Below are positions 48,612 through 57,096 of a stretch of 64,000 nucleotides of DNA, in pieces (position 1 is the stretch's first letter; every line of letters begins with the position of its first letter). Under the pieces are notes generated by a model. That model did not search any database, was not told the origin of the DNA, and was given only the letters and a program-made list of their open reading frames with translations. Source of the stretch: JANQRX01 sp963663975 (GTDB lineage Bacteria > Pseudomonadota > Alphaproteobacteria > Rhizobiales > Kaistiaceae). The stretch lies in contig CAXXRA010000011.1 in assembly GCA_963663975.2 (NCBI GenBank), positions 62,001 to 126,000 of the forward strand. The letters run 5' to 3'. The position numbers and the translations under genes were made by a program.

Positions 48612-50213
48612 ATGGCTGCACCTGAGATCAATGTGCCCGGCGTGGAAATTACCGGAAGTTTCGGCGACCGCTACGACGAGATCCTGAACGAAGAGACGCT
48701 CTCATTTCTGGCCGGCCTCCATCGCAATTTCGACCCCACGCGGCTGAAACTGCTGGACCTCAGACAGGAGCGGCAGGAACGCTACGATGCCGGCGACAAG
48801 CCGGATTTTCTGCCGGCGACGCAGAGCGTTCGTGATGATGACTGGAAGGTTGCATCCATTCCGGACGATCTCCAGGACAGGCGGGTCGAGATCACCGGTC
48901 CGGTCGACCGCAAGATGATCATCAACGCGCTCAATTCCGGCGCCAGGGTCTTCATGGCCGATTTCGAGGACGCGACCTCGCCGGTGTGGGAGAATCTGAT
49001 CGACGGGCAGATCAACCTGAAGGATCGCTGGAACGGCACGATCGACTTCACCGAGCCGACGAGCGGGAAGGACTACAAACTGTCCGACAAGCCCGCCGTG
49101 CTGCTTGTCCGTCCGCGCGGCTGGCACCTGCCCGAGGCCCACCTGCTGGTCGACGGCCAACCGATATCAGGCGGTTTGTTCGATTTTGGCCTGTATGTCT
49201 TTCTCAACGCCAAGGCGGCGATGGCCGCCGGCACCGGGCCGTATTTCTACCTGCCCAAGATGGAAAGCCATCTCGAGGCGCGGCTGTGGAACGACGTTTT
49301 CGTTTATGCCCAGGATGCGATCGGAATCGCCAACGGAACCATCAAGGCGACGGTTCTGATCGAGACGCTGCCGGCGGCCTTCGAAATGGACGAGATCATC
49401 TACGAACTCCGCGACCACATGGCCGGCCTCAATTGCGGCCGTTGGGACTACATCTTTTCGTTCATCAAGACGCTCAGGAACAACCCGGCCTATCTGCTGC
49501 CCGATCGCGCCCAGGTGGTGATGGGCAAGGCCTTTCTCAACGCCTATTCGGAACTGCTGATCAAGACCTGCCACCGCCGCGGCGCCTTCGCCATGGGCGG
49601 CATGGCGGCGCAGATCCCTGACCGCAAGCATCCGGAGGTGACCAAGGTCGCGATCAAGAAAGTGCGGGCCGACAAGGAACGCGAGGCGCGCAACGGTCAT
49701 GACGGGACCTGGGTCGCCCATCCCGACCTGGTGGCCGTGGCCGTCGAGGTTTTCGATGAATTCATGCCCGGGCCCAACCAGCTCGACAATCTGCGCCAGG
49801 ACGTCAAGGCCGACCAGCGGCGGCTGCTCGAAGTGCATGAGGGCAAACGGACTGAGGCCGGATTGCACGAGAATATCCGGGTCGGCGTCCAGTACATCGA
49901 AGCGTGGCTGCGCGGCCGTGGTGCGGTCCCGCTCTATCACCTGATGGAGGATGCCGCGACCGCCGAAATCAGCCGCGCCCAGATCTGGCAGCAGCTCCAT
50001 TTCGGCGCCGTCCTCAATGACGGGCAGAAGGTCACGCAAGAACTGTTCGAGACGAGCCTGGCCGAGGAGATGGCGAAGGTGAAGGCGGAAATCGGAGAGA
50101 CAAGCTACGACAAGGGCCGGTTCCAAGAGGCGATCGAACTGTTTCGATCGATGTCGACCGCCGAGGAGTTTGAAACATTCCTCACCCTGCCGGCTTACAA
50201 ACTGATTGTCTGA
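48612..50213 (+). CDS. aceB: Malate synthase A
   Basis: 533 aa, the usual length for the A isoform. Condenses glyoxylate with acetyl-CoA to malate in the cytosol. The catalytic Arg is in LLVRPRGWHLPE (about 165-176), and the signature DHMAGLNCGRWDYIFS is at 268-283. The acidic pair region ADFEDATSPVWEN also matches. ATG 48612 follows ACGGAGAGAAATGA. It complements isocitrate lyase at 18479 and follows glcDEF, so glycolate-derived glyoxylate can feed it directly. Confidence 0.96.
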   Translation: MAAPEINVPGVEITGSFGDRYDEILNEETLSFLAGLHRNFDPTRLKLLDLRQERQERYDAGDKPDFLPATQSVRDDDWKVASIPDDLQDRRVEITGPVDRKMIINALNSGARVFMADFEDATSPVWENLIDGQINLKDRWNGTIDFTEPTSGKDYKLSDKPAVLLVRPRGWHLPEAHLLVDGQPISGGLFDFGLYVFLNAKAAMAAGTGPYFYLPKMESHLEARLWNDVFVYAQDAIGIANGTIKATVLIETLPAAFEMDEIIYELRDHMAGLNCGRWDYIFSFIKTLRNNPAYLLPDRAQVVMGKAFLNAYSELLIKTCHRRGAFAMGGMAAQIPDRKHPEVTKVAIKKVRADKEREARNGHDGTWVAHPDLVAVAVEVFDEFMPGPNQLDNLRQDVKADQRRLLEVHEGKRTEAGLHENIRVGVQYIEAWLRGRGAVPLYHLMEDAATAEISRAQIWQQLHFGAVLNDGQKVTQELFETSLAEEMAKVKAEIGETSYDKGRFQEAIELFRSMSTAEEFETFLTLPAYKLIV

Positions 50214-50432
50214 ACGTCGGCGGTGCCAATGGCGGCAATTAGCGTGGGCTTCCCGCCCGTTGGGAACCCTGGAAGCGTGAGTCGTTCCGAGATCCCGGCC
50301 ATGAGGTACTGACCTATCAATAACCATAAATAGGACAGTCCAAGCCCAGAGAGCAGGGCGTGGGAGCTCATTGCATGACCGCTTTCGAGGGTAAAGCGGT
50401 CATGGATCTCGGCGAATACGATGGCAGTTCGT
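50214..50432. other. Region between aceB and the IS1182 element, with a 12-bp hairpin
   Basis: No supported gene. CATGACCGCTTT (50374-50385) and AAAGCGGTCATG (50393-50404) form a perfect 12-bp inverted repeat around a 7-nt loop, without a T run. A weak leftward open frame containing a hydrophobic stretch (GLGLSYLWLLIGQYLMAGI) crosses 50200-50370, but I do not recognise it. Confidence 0.5.
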
Positions 50433-52106
50433 GACCCTGGCTGTGTAAAAACGCTGCGGGTGTTATGGTTCTCCTGATCCGTGCGGCGGGAGGGTCTGAT
50501 GAAGCGTTTTGTGGAAGGCGTTGATCGCGAGCAAGGCACTTTGTTCCCGGTGCTGCTGGACGACTGGATTGATGAAGACAATCCGGTTCGGGTGATTGAC
50601 GTTTTTGTTGACGAACTCGATCTCGGCGAACTCGGGTTCGGCGGTGTCGATCCAAAGGCGACCGGTCGGCCGTCGTACCACCCATCGGTTCTCCTGAAGC
50701 TTTACATCTACGGTTATCTCAACCGAGTTCAGTCGAGCCGCCGTCTCGAGCGTGAAGCCGGTCGCAATGTCGAAGTGATGTGGCTGACGGGCCGTCTGGC
50801 TCCTGATCACAAAACGATTGCCGACTTCCGCAAGGACAATGGCCGTGCGATCCGCCGGGTTTGCGCGCAGTTCGTGCAGCTGTGCCGGCAGCTGTGCCTG
50901 CTTGCTGCGGCCAGCGTCGCGATCGACGGTTCCAAGTTCAAGGCAGTCAACAACCGGGACCGGAACTTCACTCGCGCTAAGATGCAGCGACGCCTGCTGC
51001 AGATCGAGGACAGCGTCGCACGCTATCTACATCAGCTCGACACCGCCGACCGGCAGGAACCGTCGGAGGCATTGGCGGCCAAGACCGAACAGCTGAAGGA
51101 GAAGATTGGACGGCTCAAGCAAGAGATGGTGCGTCTTGAGGGCCTTAAAGCCCGGATGCTTGCAACGCCCGACAGGCAGATCTCGCTTACCGATCCAGAT
51201 GCGCGCTCCATGGCGACCAGCGGCCGGGGATCGGGCGTTGTCGGCTACAATGTCCAGGCCAGCGTTGAGATCGATCACCATCTGATCGTTGCCCATGATG
51301 TGACGAACGTCGGGACCGATCGGGCGCAGCTGTCACCGATGTCCAAGAAGACCAAGGCCGTCCTGGGGGTGGACGAACTCGATGTCGTTGCCGATCGGGG
51401 CTACTTCTCAAGTCTGGAGATCCTGGCCTGCCACGAGGCGGACATCACGGTCACGTTGCCCAAACCGATCACCTCAGGCGTCAAGGCCAAAGGTCGCTAT
51501 GGCAAGCAGGACTTCCGTTATGTGGTTGAGGACGACGTCTACATCTGCCCCGCCGGCGAACGGCTGACCTATCGCTACACGACCGAGGAGAATGGGTTGG
51601 TCCTACGCCGGTACTGGACCAATGTGTGTCAGACATGCGCCATCAAGGACAAGTGCACCACCGGCAAGGAGCGCCGGGTCGCTCGCTGGGAGCATGAACA
51701 TCTTCTCGAAGCTGTTCAGCGGCGGCTTGATGAGAACCCGGACAAGATGCGCCAGCGTCGCGAGACGGTCGAGCATCCCTTCGGCACGATCAAGATGTGG
51801 ATGGGCGCGACCCACTTCTTGATGAAGCGACTCAAAAACGTCCGCACCGAGATGGCGCTGAATGTGCTCGCCTACAATCTCACCCGGGTCATGAACATCA
51901 TCGGCATCCGCCCGCTGATGGCGGCGTTCCGGGCGTGAGGGCCGTCACACCGGCAGTTTGACCTCGCTCGCGCATCCCAGACCCCAATAGCGGCCTGCTC
52001 GGCGCCGATCCGAGCCCAAACTCGCCCGCCGCTTCTCATTGCCCAAATATCGGCGGCTCGGAGATCCGATCGAAAAACGTCAGCCGTTTCTACACGCCCA
52101 AGACCC
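50433..52106 (+). mobile_element. IS1182-family insertion sequence
   Basis: About 1.67 kb. The left end GACCCTGGCTGTGTAAAAAC and the right end, read inwards, GGTCTTGGGCGTGTAGAAAC form an imperfect inverted repeat around the transposase gene. No target duplication could be fixed by eye. A short element at 55518-55683 has the same type of ends. Confidence 0.75.
50499..51938 (+). CDS. IS1182-family transposase
   Basis: 479 aa from ATG 50499 (MKRFVEGVDREQGTLFPVLL). DDE transposase with DKNPVR-like N-terminal block (DEDNPVRVIDVFVDEL). Acidic catalytic residues lie in VAIDGSKFKAVN (first Asp), ELDVVADRGYFSS (second Asp) and RRETVEHPFGTIKMWMGA (Glu). A coiled-coil insert sits at about 170-215, and a Cys cluster (CPAG, CQTCAIKDKCTTG) near 350-395 is usual for the family. 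The frame is uninterrupted, so the element may be active. Confidence 0.93.
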   Translation: MKRFVEGVDREQGTLFPVLLDDWIDEDNPVRVIDVFVDELDLGELGFGGVDPKATGRPSYHPSVLLKLYIYGYLNRVQSSRRLEREAGRNVEVMWLTGRLAPDHKTIADFRKDNGRAIRRVCAQFVQLCRQLCLLAAASVAIDGSKFKAVNNRDRNFTRAKMQRRLLQIEDSVARYLHQLDTADRQEPSEALAAKTEQLKEKIGRLKQEMVRLEGLKARMLATPDRQISLTDPDARSMATSGRGSGVVGYNVQASVEIDHHLIVAHDVTNVGTDRAQLSPMSKKTKAVLGVDELDVVADRGYFSSLEILACHEADITVTLPKPITSGVKAKGRYGKQDFRYVVEDDVYICPAGERLTYRYTTEENGLVLRRYWTNVCQTCAIKDKCTTGKERRVARWEHEHLLEAVQRRLDENPDKMRQRRETVEHPFGTIKMWMGATHFLMKRLKNVRTEMALNVLAYNLTRVMNIIGIRPLMAAFRA

Positions 52107-52136
52107 AAGGGCGGCCCATTCTCGAAAGCTCATGGC

Positions 52137-52330
52137 CTAGCCAATTCCGGCTATCCCCCTGAAGAAGGGCAGTAGCCAGGCGACCGGCGTCCAAACCGCC
52201 CAACTGAAAATATCCAGACTGATGCCAAGCTGATCACCGGCCATGGGCAAAATGAAGATGACCCCGATCAGAATCAGCATGCCGTACCGTTCCAACCGCG
52301 CCAGTGGTTGTGCCAAAACAGTGGGCAACA
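52137..52330 (-). pseudogene. Site-2 protease family (peptidase M50) C-terminal fragment
   Basis: Residues LARLERYGMLILIGVIFILP, MAGDQLGISLDIFSWAVWTP and VAWLLPFF at the end of a leftward frame match the last helices of small Zn-dependent site-2 proteases. The N-terminal part with the HExxH site is absent, replaced by the end of an IS3-type element near 52330. Only the final 60 or so codons survive. Confidence 0.75.
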
Positions 52331-53105
52331 GTGGAGTGCACCCTTCAGAGTGGACAGATGGTTGTCGCTTATTGAACCATCTGCCGGGCGTGCTCCTCCT
52401 CGAACTGAACCGGACTGCGATAGCCAAGGGCTGAGTGCAGCCGCTTGGCATTGTAGAGGTCTTCGATGAAGCGTGGGAGCGCTGCGGCGACGTGATCGAA
52501 TGTCCTGTAGTCGCCCAGGTAGACCTCCTCGACCTTCAAGGTCTTGATGAAGCTTTCGGCCTTAGCATTGTCATAGGGGTTTCCACGACGGCCCATGGAA
52601 CCCCTGAAGCCGTGCTCGGCGAGTTCCTGGCGGTAGTCGTTGGCGGCGTACTGCGATCCTCGATCGGAATGGTGGATACATCCCCGCGGAGGTCTTCGCG
52701 CGGCGATCGCGGCCTTGAGCGCGGTGAGTGTCAAACGCGCATCGATACGCCGGCCGATGCCATAGCCCACCACGCGGCGCGACCAGGCATCGAGGATCGC
52801 AGCCAGATAGACGAAGCCGTGTGCGATCGCGATGTAGGTGATGTCGGCGACCCACAGTTGATTGGGACCGGTCGGGCTCACATCCTTGGCGAGGTTTGCG
52901 AAGATCGGGCCGTCGTGGTTGCTGTTGGTCGTCGCCACGTAACGCCTGCGAGACCGCACAGTCAGGCCATTTTCGTTCATCAGCCGCATGACCTTCTTGT
53001 GGTTGACGGTCAGGCCATCGTGACGGAGTTGTGCCGTCACCCGGCGGTAGCTGTAGCGCGGCCATTGGGCGCAAATCTCGGTGATACGCCCGACCGGAGA
53101 TCAGT
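52331..53105 (-). mobile_element. IS3-family element remnant
   Basis: Holds the larger part of an orfB and its 3' end, but no orfA and no recognisable left terminus. The rightmost similarity ends near 53105, where the DNA changes to an unrelated stretch. The remnant truncates the site-2 protease gene at its other side. Confidence 0.7.
52369..53098 (-). pseudogene. IS3-family transposase OrfB, N-terminally truncated
   Basis: The rve integrase core is intact: NQLWVADITYIAIAHGFVYL (first Asp), IHHSDRGSQYAANDYRQELA (second Asp) and GNPYDNAKAESFIKTLKVEE (Glu). It ends LGYRSPVQFEEEHARQMVQ. In-frame sequence continues upstream of the first ATG (53040) as ITEICAQWPRYSYRRVTAQL to about 53098, showing that the real start and orfA are lost. 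It would need an outside start and is probably inactive. Confidence 0.82.
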
Positions 53106-53180
53106 GTAGTCAGAACCGCCTGCGGGACTCACTGACAGGCGTTTCCGTTGTTTCCGGTTGTCCAAGGGCATGACAGCGGA

Positions 53181-53423
53181 TCAACCCGCAACCAGCAGCC
53201 GCGCTATGTCTATGAAGGTGTGATCCCCGATGCGATGGCCCAGCCTTGAAGCGCCGCCGATAAGGGCTACCGAAACCAGCGTGGCGATCAGGCCATATTC
53301 AATGACGGTGACACCCGATTCATCTCTCATAAAACTGGTGACTAAGTTAAAGATTGTACCGCTCCCGCACCCGGTCATCTCGGTGTCTGGCTCGCTTCTT
53401 GGGGAAAGGCTACACGAGTCCAC
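53181..53423 (-). CDS. Flp/Fap-type pilin-like protein
   Basis: 80 aa at most. The core MRDESGVTVIEYGLIATLVS and VALIGGASRLG is the Flp pilin signature: a polar leader, a Glu five residues after the Gly, and a hydrophobic helix. The N-terminal 31 residues are not typical, so the start may be the Met of MRDESG (53330) or an upstream codon. Flp pilins form tad pili for adhesion. No other tad or cpa genes are in the window, so it is an orphan, possibly a remnant amid IS elements. Confidence 0.7.
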   Translation of the reverse strand: MDSCSLSPRSEPDTEMTGCGSGTIFNLVTSFMRDESGVTVIEYGLIATLVSVALIGGASRLGHRIGDHTFIDIARLLVAG

Positions 53424-53508
53424 TTAATGTACGGCTACTGACCCATTCCAAAGCCTCCAAATAGGTTAATCCGACATTTCCCAATCAACTGCTCTGGCTG
53501 GCGTTCGG

Positions 53509-53808
53509 GTGCTTCCGGGTATCAAGGACTCGGAACGGCGCAGCGAGTCTCAGCGGGCTTCTGTGGCAGTGTCGAGAAGCGGCCTAGAATTCATCGCCGA
53601 TGGCGTGTGGGGACGAAAGCCGCCATTCGATCCGATCTCCGTTGCCAAGGATTTAGCGGCCATGCCCAAGTCGTATCGCTGCGCCAAGATCGTCGGTGAT
53701 GCGTATGCCGGGGAGTGGGTCGCTCGCGCAGAATACTTCATTGAACAGCATCAACGTCGCGGCTGTGGGCGACTCCCGCCACTCGAATCTGCCCGTGCCG
53801 CGGCGTGA
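53509..53808 (+). pseudogene. Fragment resembling phage terminase large subunit
   Basis: The segment FIADGVWGRKPPFDPISVAK followed by DLAAMPKSYRCAKIVGDAYA and GEWVARA resembles the nuclease-domain part of large terminases, where a GDxYAGEW motif is usual. The rest of the frame is not recognisable and no other phage structural genes are nearby. Probably a leftover of a prophage or gene-transfer-agent-like region. Confidence 0.45.
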
Positions 53809-53823
53809 CATTCTAGGAGCGCG

Positions 53824-55442
53824 ACGGCAGCTGTTGGCAGATTTTGTTGATTTAGTCGGCCGTCGTTGCGCTTCCGGTGTCCGCACTTATTAGAAGCGGA
53901 CTTTTTCGGTCCCGCCTGGGCGTTCGCCCGTGGCGGGATGATCATGGATGCGCGTTTATCGGCTGATGGGCATTGTTCCTGTCATGCTGGTTGGAGGGTC
54001 GGCGGCGGTATCGGTCTGAGTTTGGCGAGCCTTCTCAGGTTCTGGGCCGTAGCAGCGAGGAGGAACTCATCCTGGGCCCCGCGCGGCCCGCGCAAGCGCA
54101 ATCGACCGAGCTTCAGAATGCGCTTGAGGTGGGCAAACAGCATCTCGACCTTTTTGCGGTCGCGACGCGACTGGTTGAAGGCGGGCGTGTCGTAGAGCGC
54201 CCTGGCGACATCGCGAGCATCCTCGTTGATGTCGCGTGGAATCTTGCGCTGCGGCGTCTTGGGGCAGCACCGCTTTTTTAACGGGCAAGGGCCGCAGTCA
54301 TAGGTGCTGGCCAGATATCGGTAGGTGTTGTCACTGTTCAGGCGGCCCGATGACTTAAGCGTCTTTCCCGCCGGGCATACATAGACATTATTATCCTCCT
54401 GCCACTGGAAGTCGGCTCTGGAGAAGGTGCCATCGTCGCGCTTTGATTTGTCGAACACCGGGATGTGCGGAGCGATGCCTCTGTCCTTGACCAGCCAGGC
54501 CAGCATCGGTGCCGCCCCATAGGCACTGTCGCCGGCCAGCCGTTTTGGCTTGAGGCCAAAGCGCTCTTCAACTCGGTCGATCATGGTGCGGGCTGCTCCC
54601 ACCTCGGCCTGCCGGATGGCACGGGTCGCCTCGACATCGACGATGATCCCATGGTCGGTATCGGCCAGATAGTTGTCGGCATAGGCAAAGAAGGCCGGAC
54701 CGCGCTGGGCGCCGGTCCATTGAGCTGCCGGGTCGGACGGGGAGACGAACTTCGGTGTCACGCTGCTGGCTGCTCCGAAGGCGGCATCATTGAGCGTGGC
54801 CAGATAATCCCGGACCGCCTGTGTGGCGTCAGCAGGAATATTCTCCAAGCTCCATTCCTGGCCTGGCACCGAGCGCTGCTTGTTGGCATCGGCCTGGATC
54901 AGGCTGGCATCGACGGCAAAGCCTTCCCCGCCGACAAGGCCTTCCGACATGCAGCGGCGCACCACCGTCTCGAATACATGACGCAGAAGACCACTCTGCC
55001 GGAAGCGGCCATTGCGATTGAGCGAGAAGGTCGAATGGTCTGGCACGCTGCCATCGAGACCCAGGCGACAGAACCAGCGATAGGCAAGATTGAGATGGAC
55101 CTCCTCGCATAGCCGCCGCTCCGAGCGGATGGCGAAGCAGTAGCCGACAATCAGCATCCGGATCATCAGCTCTGGATCAACCGAAGGCCGACCAATGGTA
55201 CTGTAGAACGGCTTCAGCTTGACCCGCAGATCGCCCAGATCGAGAAACCGATCGATCTGCCTCAGCTGGTGATCTTCCGGAACGTGATCCTCAAGGCAGA
55301 AGTCGTAGAAAAGCCGTTCCGGTGCCGCCTGCAGTCCCATCATCGCATCCATCCCACGAGCAAATCACTCAAAGGACGGAATCACGCCAACCGCCACCGA
55401 TCAAGCCCAACTAAATCAACAAAATCGGCACAAAGCTGCCGT
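53824..55442 (-). mobile_element. IS1182-like (ISL/IS5 superfamily) insertion sequence
   Basis: About 1.62 kb. Inverted repeats of roughly 35 bp begin ACGGCAGCT and share GATTTTGTTGATTTAGT (left 53824 onward, right up to 55442). They enclose one transposase gene. Target duplication not resolved. Its ends differ from those of the IS1182 element at 50433. Confidence 0.78.
53982..55352 (-). CDS. Transposase, IS1182-like
   Basis: 456 aa. The N-terminal block (RLFYDFCLEDHVPEDHQLRQ, then IGRPSVDPELMIRMLIVGYC) is followed by GFAVDASLIQADANKQRSVP (first Asp), PKRLAGDSAYGAAPMLAWLV (second Asp) and RKKVEMLFAHLKRILKLGRL (Glu). A Cys cluster YDCGPCPLKKRCCPKTP lies before the Glu. It differs clearly from the transposase at 50499, so it is a second, independent element. 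The frame is complete. Confidence 0.92.
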   Translation of the reverse strand: MDAMMGLQAAPERLFYDFCLEDHVPEDHQLRQIDRFLDLGDLRVKLKPFYSTIGRPSVDPELMIRMLIVGYCFAIRSERRLCEEVHLNLAYRWFCRLGLDGSVPDHSTFSLNRNGRFRQSGLLRHVFETVVRRCMSEGLVGGEGFAVDASLIQADANKQRSVPGQEWSLENIPADATQAVRDYLATLNDAAFGAASSVTPKFVSPSDPAAQWTGAQRGPAFFAYADNYLADTDHGIIVDVEATRAIRQAEVGAARTMIDRVEERFGLKPKRLAGDSAYGAAPMLAWLVKDRGIAPHIPVFDKSKRDDGTFSRADFQWQEDNNVYVCPAGKTLKSSGRLNSDNTYRYLASTYDCGPCPLKKRCCPKTPQRKIPRDINEDARDVARALYDTPAFNQSRRDRKKVEMLFAHLKRILKLGRLRLRGPRGAQDEFLLAATAQNLRRLAKLRPIPPPTLQPA

Positions 55443-55517
55443 GGGGAGTTCGTCCCGCGACGTCCGTTCTTGGGGGTAAAGCGGAAGTCGGCGATTGGTT
55501 GTTCCACTTCTGCTTCT
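55443..55517. other. Short spacer between two mobile elements
   Basis: 75 bp between the right end of the IS1182-like element and the 166-bp MITE-like element. Contains a purine-rich TTGGGGGTAAAGCGG but nothing that can be assigned. Confidence 0.4.
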
Positions 55518-55683
55518 GACCCTGGCTGTGCGAAACGTGCTTTGGGAAAAATCCGGCAGAAACTCATCCCCTATATGAGATCTTGATAGATCGTCTTGCT
55601 CAGCCGAGCGGCTGTATCTGTGCCTACGAGAATTTCAAACTAGCTGCTCGGCAGATTTTTGTGTTTCTACATGCCCAAGACCC
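55518..55683. mobile_element. 166-bp MITE-like element with IS1182-type ends
   Basis: Left end GACCCTGGCTGTGCGAAACG; right end read inwards GGTCTTGGGCATGTAGAAAC. Both closely match the ends of the IS1182 element at 50433-52106, but the interior is only about 125 bp and non-coding. It could be mobilised in trans by that transposase. Confidence 0.65.
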
Positions 55684-55896
55684 GACTCGGACATCCGGCA
55701 TCCCAAAATGAATTGGGTTCAGTAAAGGTTTCGGTATTGCGCCATTTGAGAAGCCAGGCACCCGTCGGCAGGGTTCCGGGAATCATTCAAGACGCCCCGA
55801 ACGTCTAAGTCCACGCATCGCTCGTTGCCGAACCGGCCCGATACTTCTTCATCCATTCACGTGCGTGGCGCTCCGCCTGGGCTCTCCGCCACATGG
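55684..55896. other. Unassigned spacer
   Basis: 213 bp. A short leftward frame ending near 55806 reads MWRRAQAERHAREWMKKYRA with no recognised family. Otherwise nothing seen. Confidence 0.3.
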
Positions 55897-56358
55897 TCAG
55901 CTCACCACCAGTTGCTTGACCAGGCCGGCGGCATATTCGTCACCATGCCACGCGGCGGTAGTGAGCCACTTGAAAGCCTCTTGGCGATCTTCGGGAACGT
56001 CCTGGCCGCTGGCGTACATCGCTGCAAGATTAGTCTGTGCGATAGAGTGGCCTTGTTTGGCGGCCATCACATAAAGCTCGATGGCGCGTTTGTTATCCTG
56101 CGGTACCATCTGCCCCTGAGCGTATCTCAGACCTAGTGAGTTTTCGGCGTCGGCGTTGCCCTGACCCGCGGCCAGCCGGTACCATTTCGCCGCTTCAGGG
56201 TGATCAGGCGATACGCCGAGGCCCTTCTCGAAAACAATGCCGAGATTGTTCTGAACGGCTGCTTGACCCTGCTCAGCGAGCGAAAGCAAGATTCGACGCG
56301 CGGCATCGAAATCGCCTGGGGTGGCCGCGGCCAGGCCATCTTCGAAAGTCTCCGCCAT
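55897..56358 (-). CDS. Sel1-repeat (TPR-like) protein
   Basis: 153 aa from ATG 56358 (MAETFEDGLAAATPGDFDAA). Four Sel1-like helical repeats are visible: AAVQNNLGIVFEKGLGVSPD, ADAENSLGLRYAQGQMVPQD, SIAQTNLAAMYASGQDVPED, and WLTTAAWHGDEYAAGLVKQL. Such proteins are usually periplasmic scaffolds, but no signal peptide is seen, so the original 5' end may be missing. A longer open frame upstream has unlike composition and is probably not translated. Confidence 0.75.
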   Translation of the reverse strand: MAETFEDGLAAATPGDFDAARRILLSLAEQGQAAVQNNLGIVFEKGLGVSPDHPEAAKWYRLAAGQGNADAENSLGLRYAQGQMVPQDNKRAIELYVMAAKQGHSIAQTNLAAMYASGQDVPEDRQEAFKWLTTAAWHGDEYAAGLVKQLVVS

Positions 56359-56694
56359 CGCAGTGGCTCTGTCACGAGGACGCGGACGAGAACTATCGCA
56401 AGGTCGGCGAGTACTGCATCCGTACCGGGCGTGTCGTCGAAATCTGAAGGACATCGAGGGTGTGGCCAACGGCCTTACCAGCGGCACCTGACGAGCGATC
56501 GGTCGGACAAACCGGCCTAAGGGCAAGGTTATGGACAGATGAGCTTTGTTGACGGCGGTTTCTCATAAAATACACGCTTAAATTGACTCATCGTTAATGG
56601 GTATGCCGTACATATGCGTAGATCGAACTGTGCTGCTTGACGGTTTGCTAACTGTTTGCGATCGCGAAGATGGTTCTGTCGAGGAGGTAAGGAC
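56359..56694. other. Intergenic stretch with a small unidentified C-terminal remnant
   Basis: A rightward frame reads QWLCHEDADENYRKVGEYCI and RTGRVVEI, then stops near 56447. It has no start and may be the tail of a lost gene. The AT-rich DNA near 56560-56620 probably carries the promoter of the gene at 56695, with a TTGACT at 56584 but no well-spaced -10 box. Confidence 0.35.
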
Positions 56695-57096
56695 ATGAAC
56701 AAGGTAAGCAAAATTGCGCTGGCGGTCGCTCTCACCGCGAGTCTGGCCCACGTGACGCCAGCGATGGCGGTTGAGATCACCGCAAGGGATTTTTTCGCCG
56801 GTTTGTCGCTCGATTTCGCCGCCGGGGATCTCACCAGCGTCGAAATCAAGCTCAATCAGCTCTCCGAGCAGGGGTTCGAGGGAATCATGGTCGACGGGCA
56901 GCTCGTGTCGGTGGCCCGTTTGGTCGCGATGCTCGGCGACGTCCACAAAGGCGGGTTGGATGGCGACCATGCAGCGGCAAGCCTGGACAAGCTATTGCAG
57001 ACGGCGTCAAGACTGCAGTTCATCTTCGGTGACGTTCGTGTCGCGACCGTCAACATCGAGGGCGGCTCTCAGTTCCCGGCCGGTTCGGCGGCTTAA
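56695..57096 (+). CDS. Small secreted protein of unknown function
   Basis: 133 aa. A typical signal peptide (NKVSKIALAVALTASLAHVT, cleavage near AMA-V) is followed by a mixed alpha/beta domain with Leu-rich helices (VEIKLNQLSEQGFEGIMVDG and HAAASLDKLLQTASRLQFIF). No family is recognised. ATG 56695 has an excellent GAGGAGG site 8 bp upstream. The stop shares one base with the next gene's ATG (TAATG), so it is coupled to the glycosyltransferase. Confidence 0.78.
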   Translation: MNKVSKIALAVALTASLAHVTPAMAVEITARDFFAGLSLDFAAGDLTSVEIKLNQLSEQGFEGIMVDGQLVSVARLVAMLGDVHKGGLDGDHAAASLDKLLQTASRLQFIFGDVRVATVNIEGGSQFPAGSAA

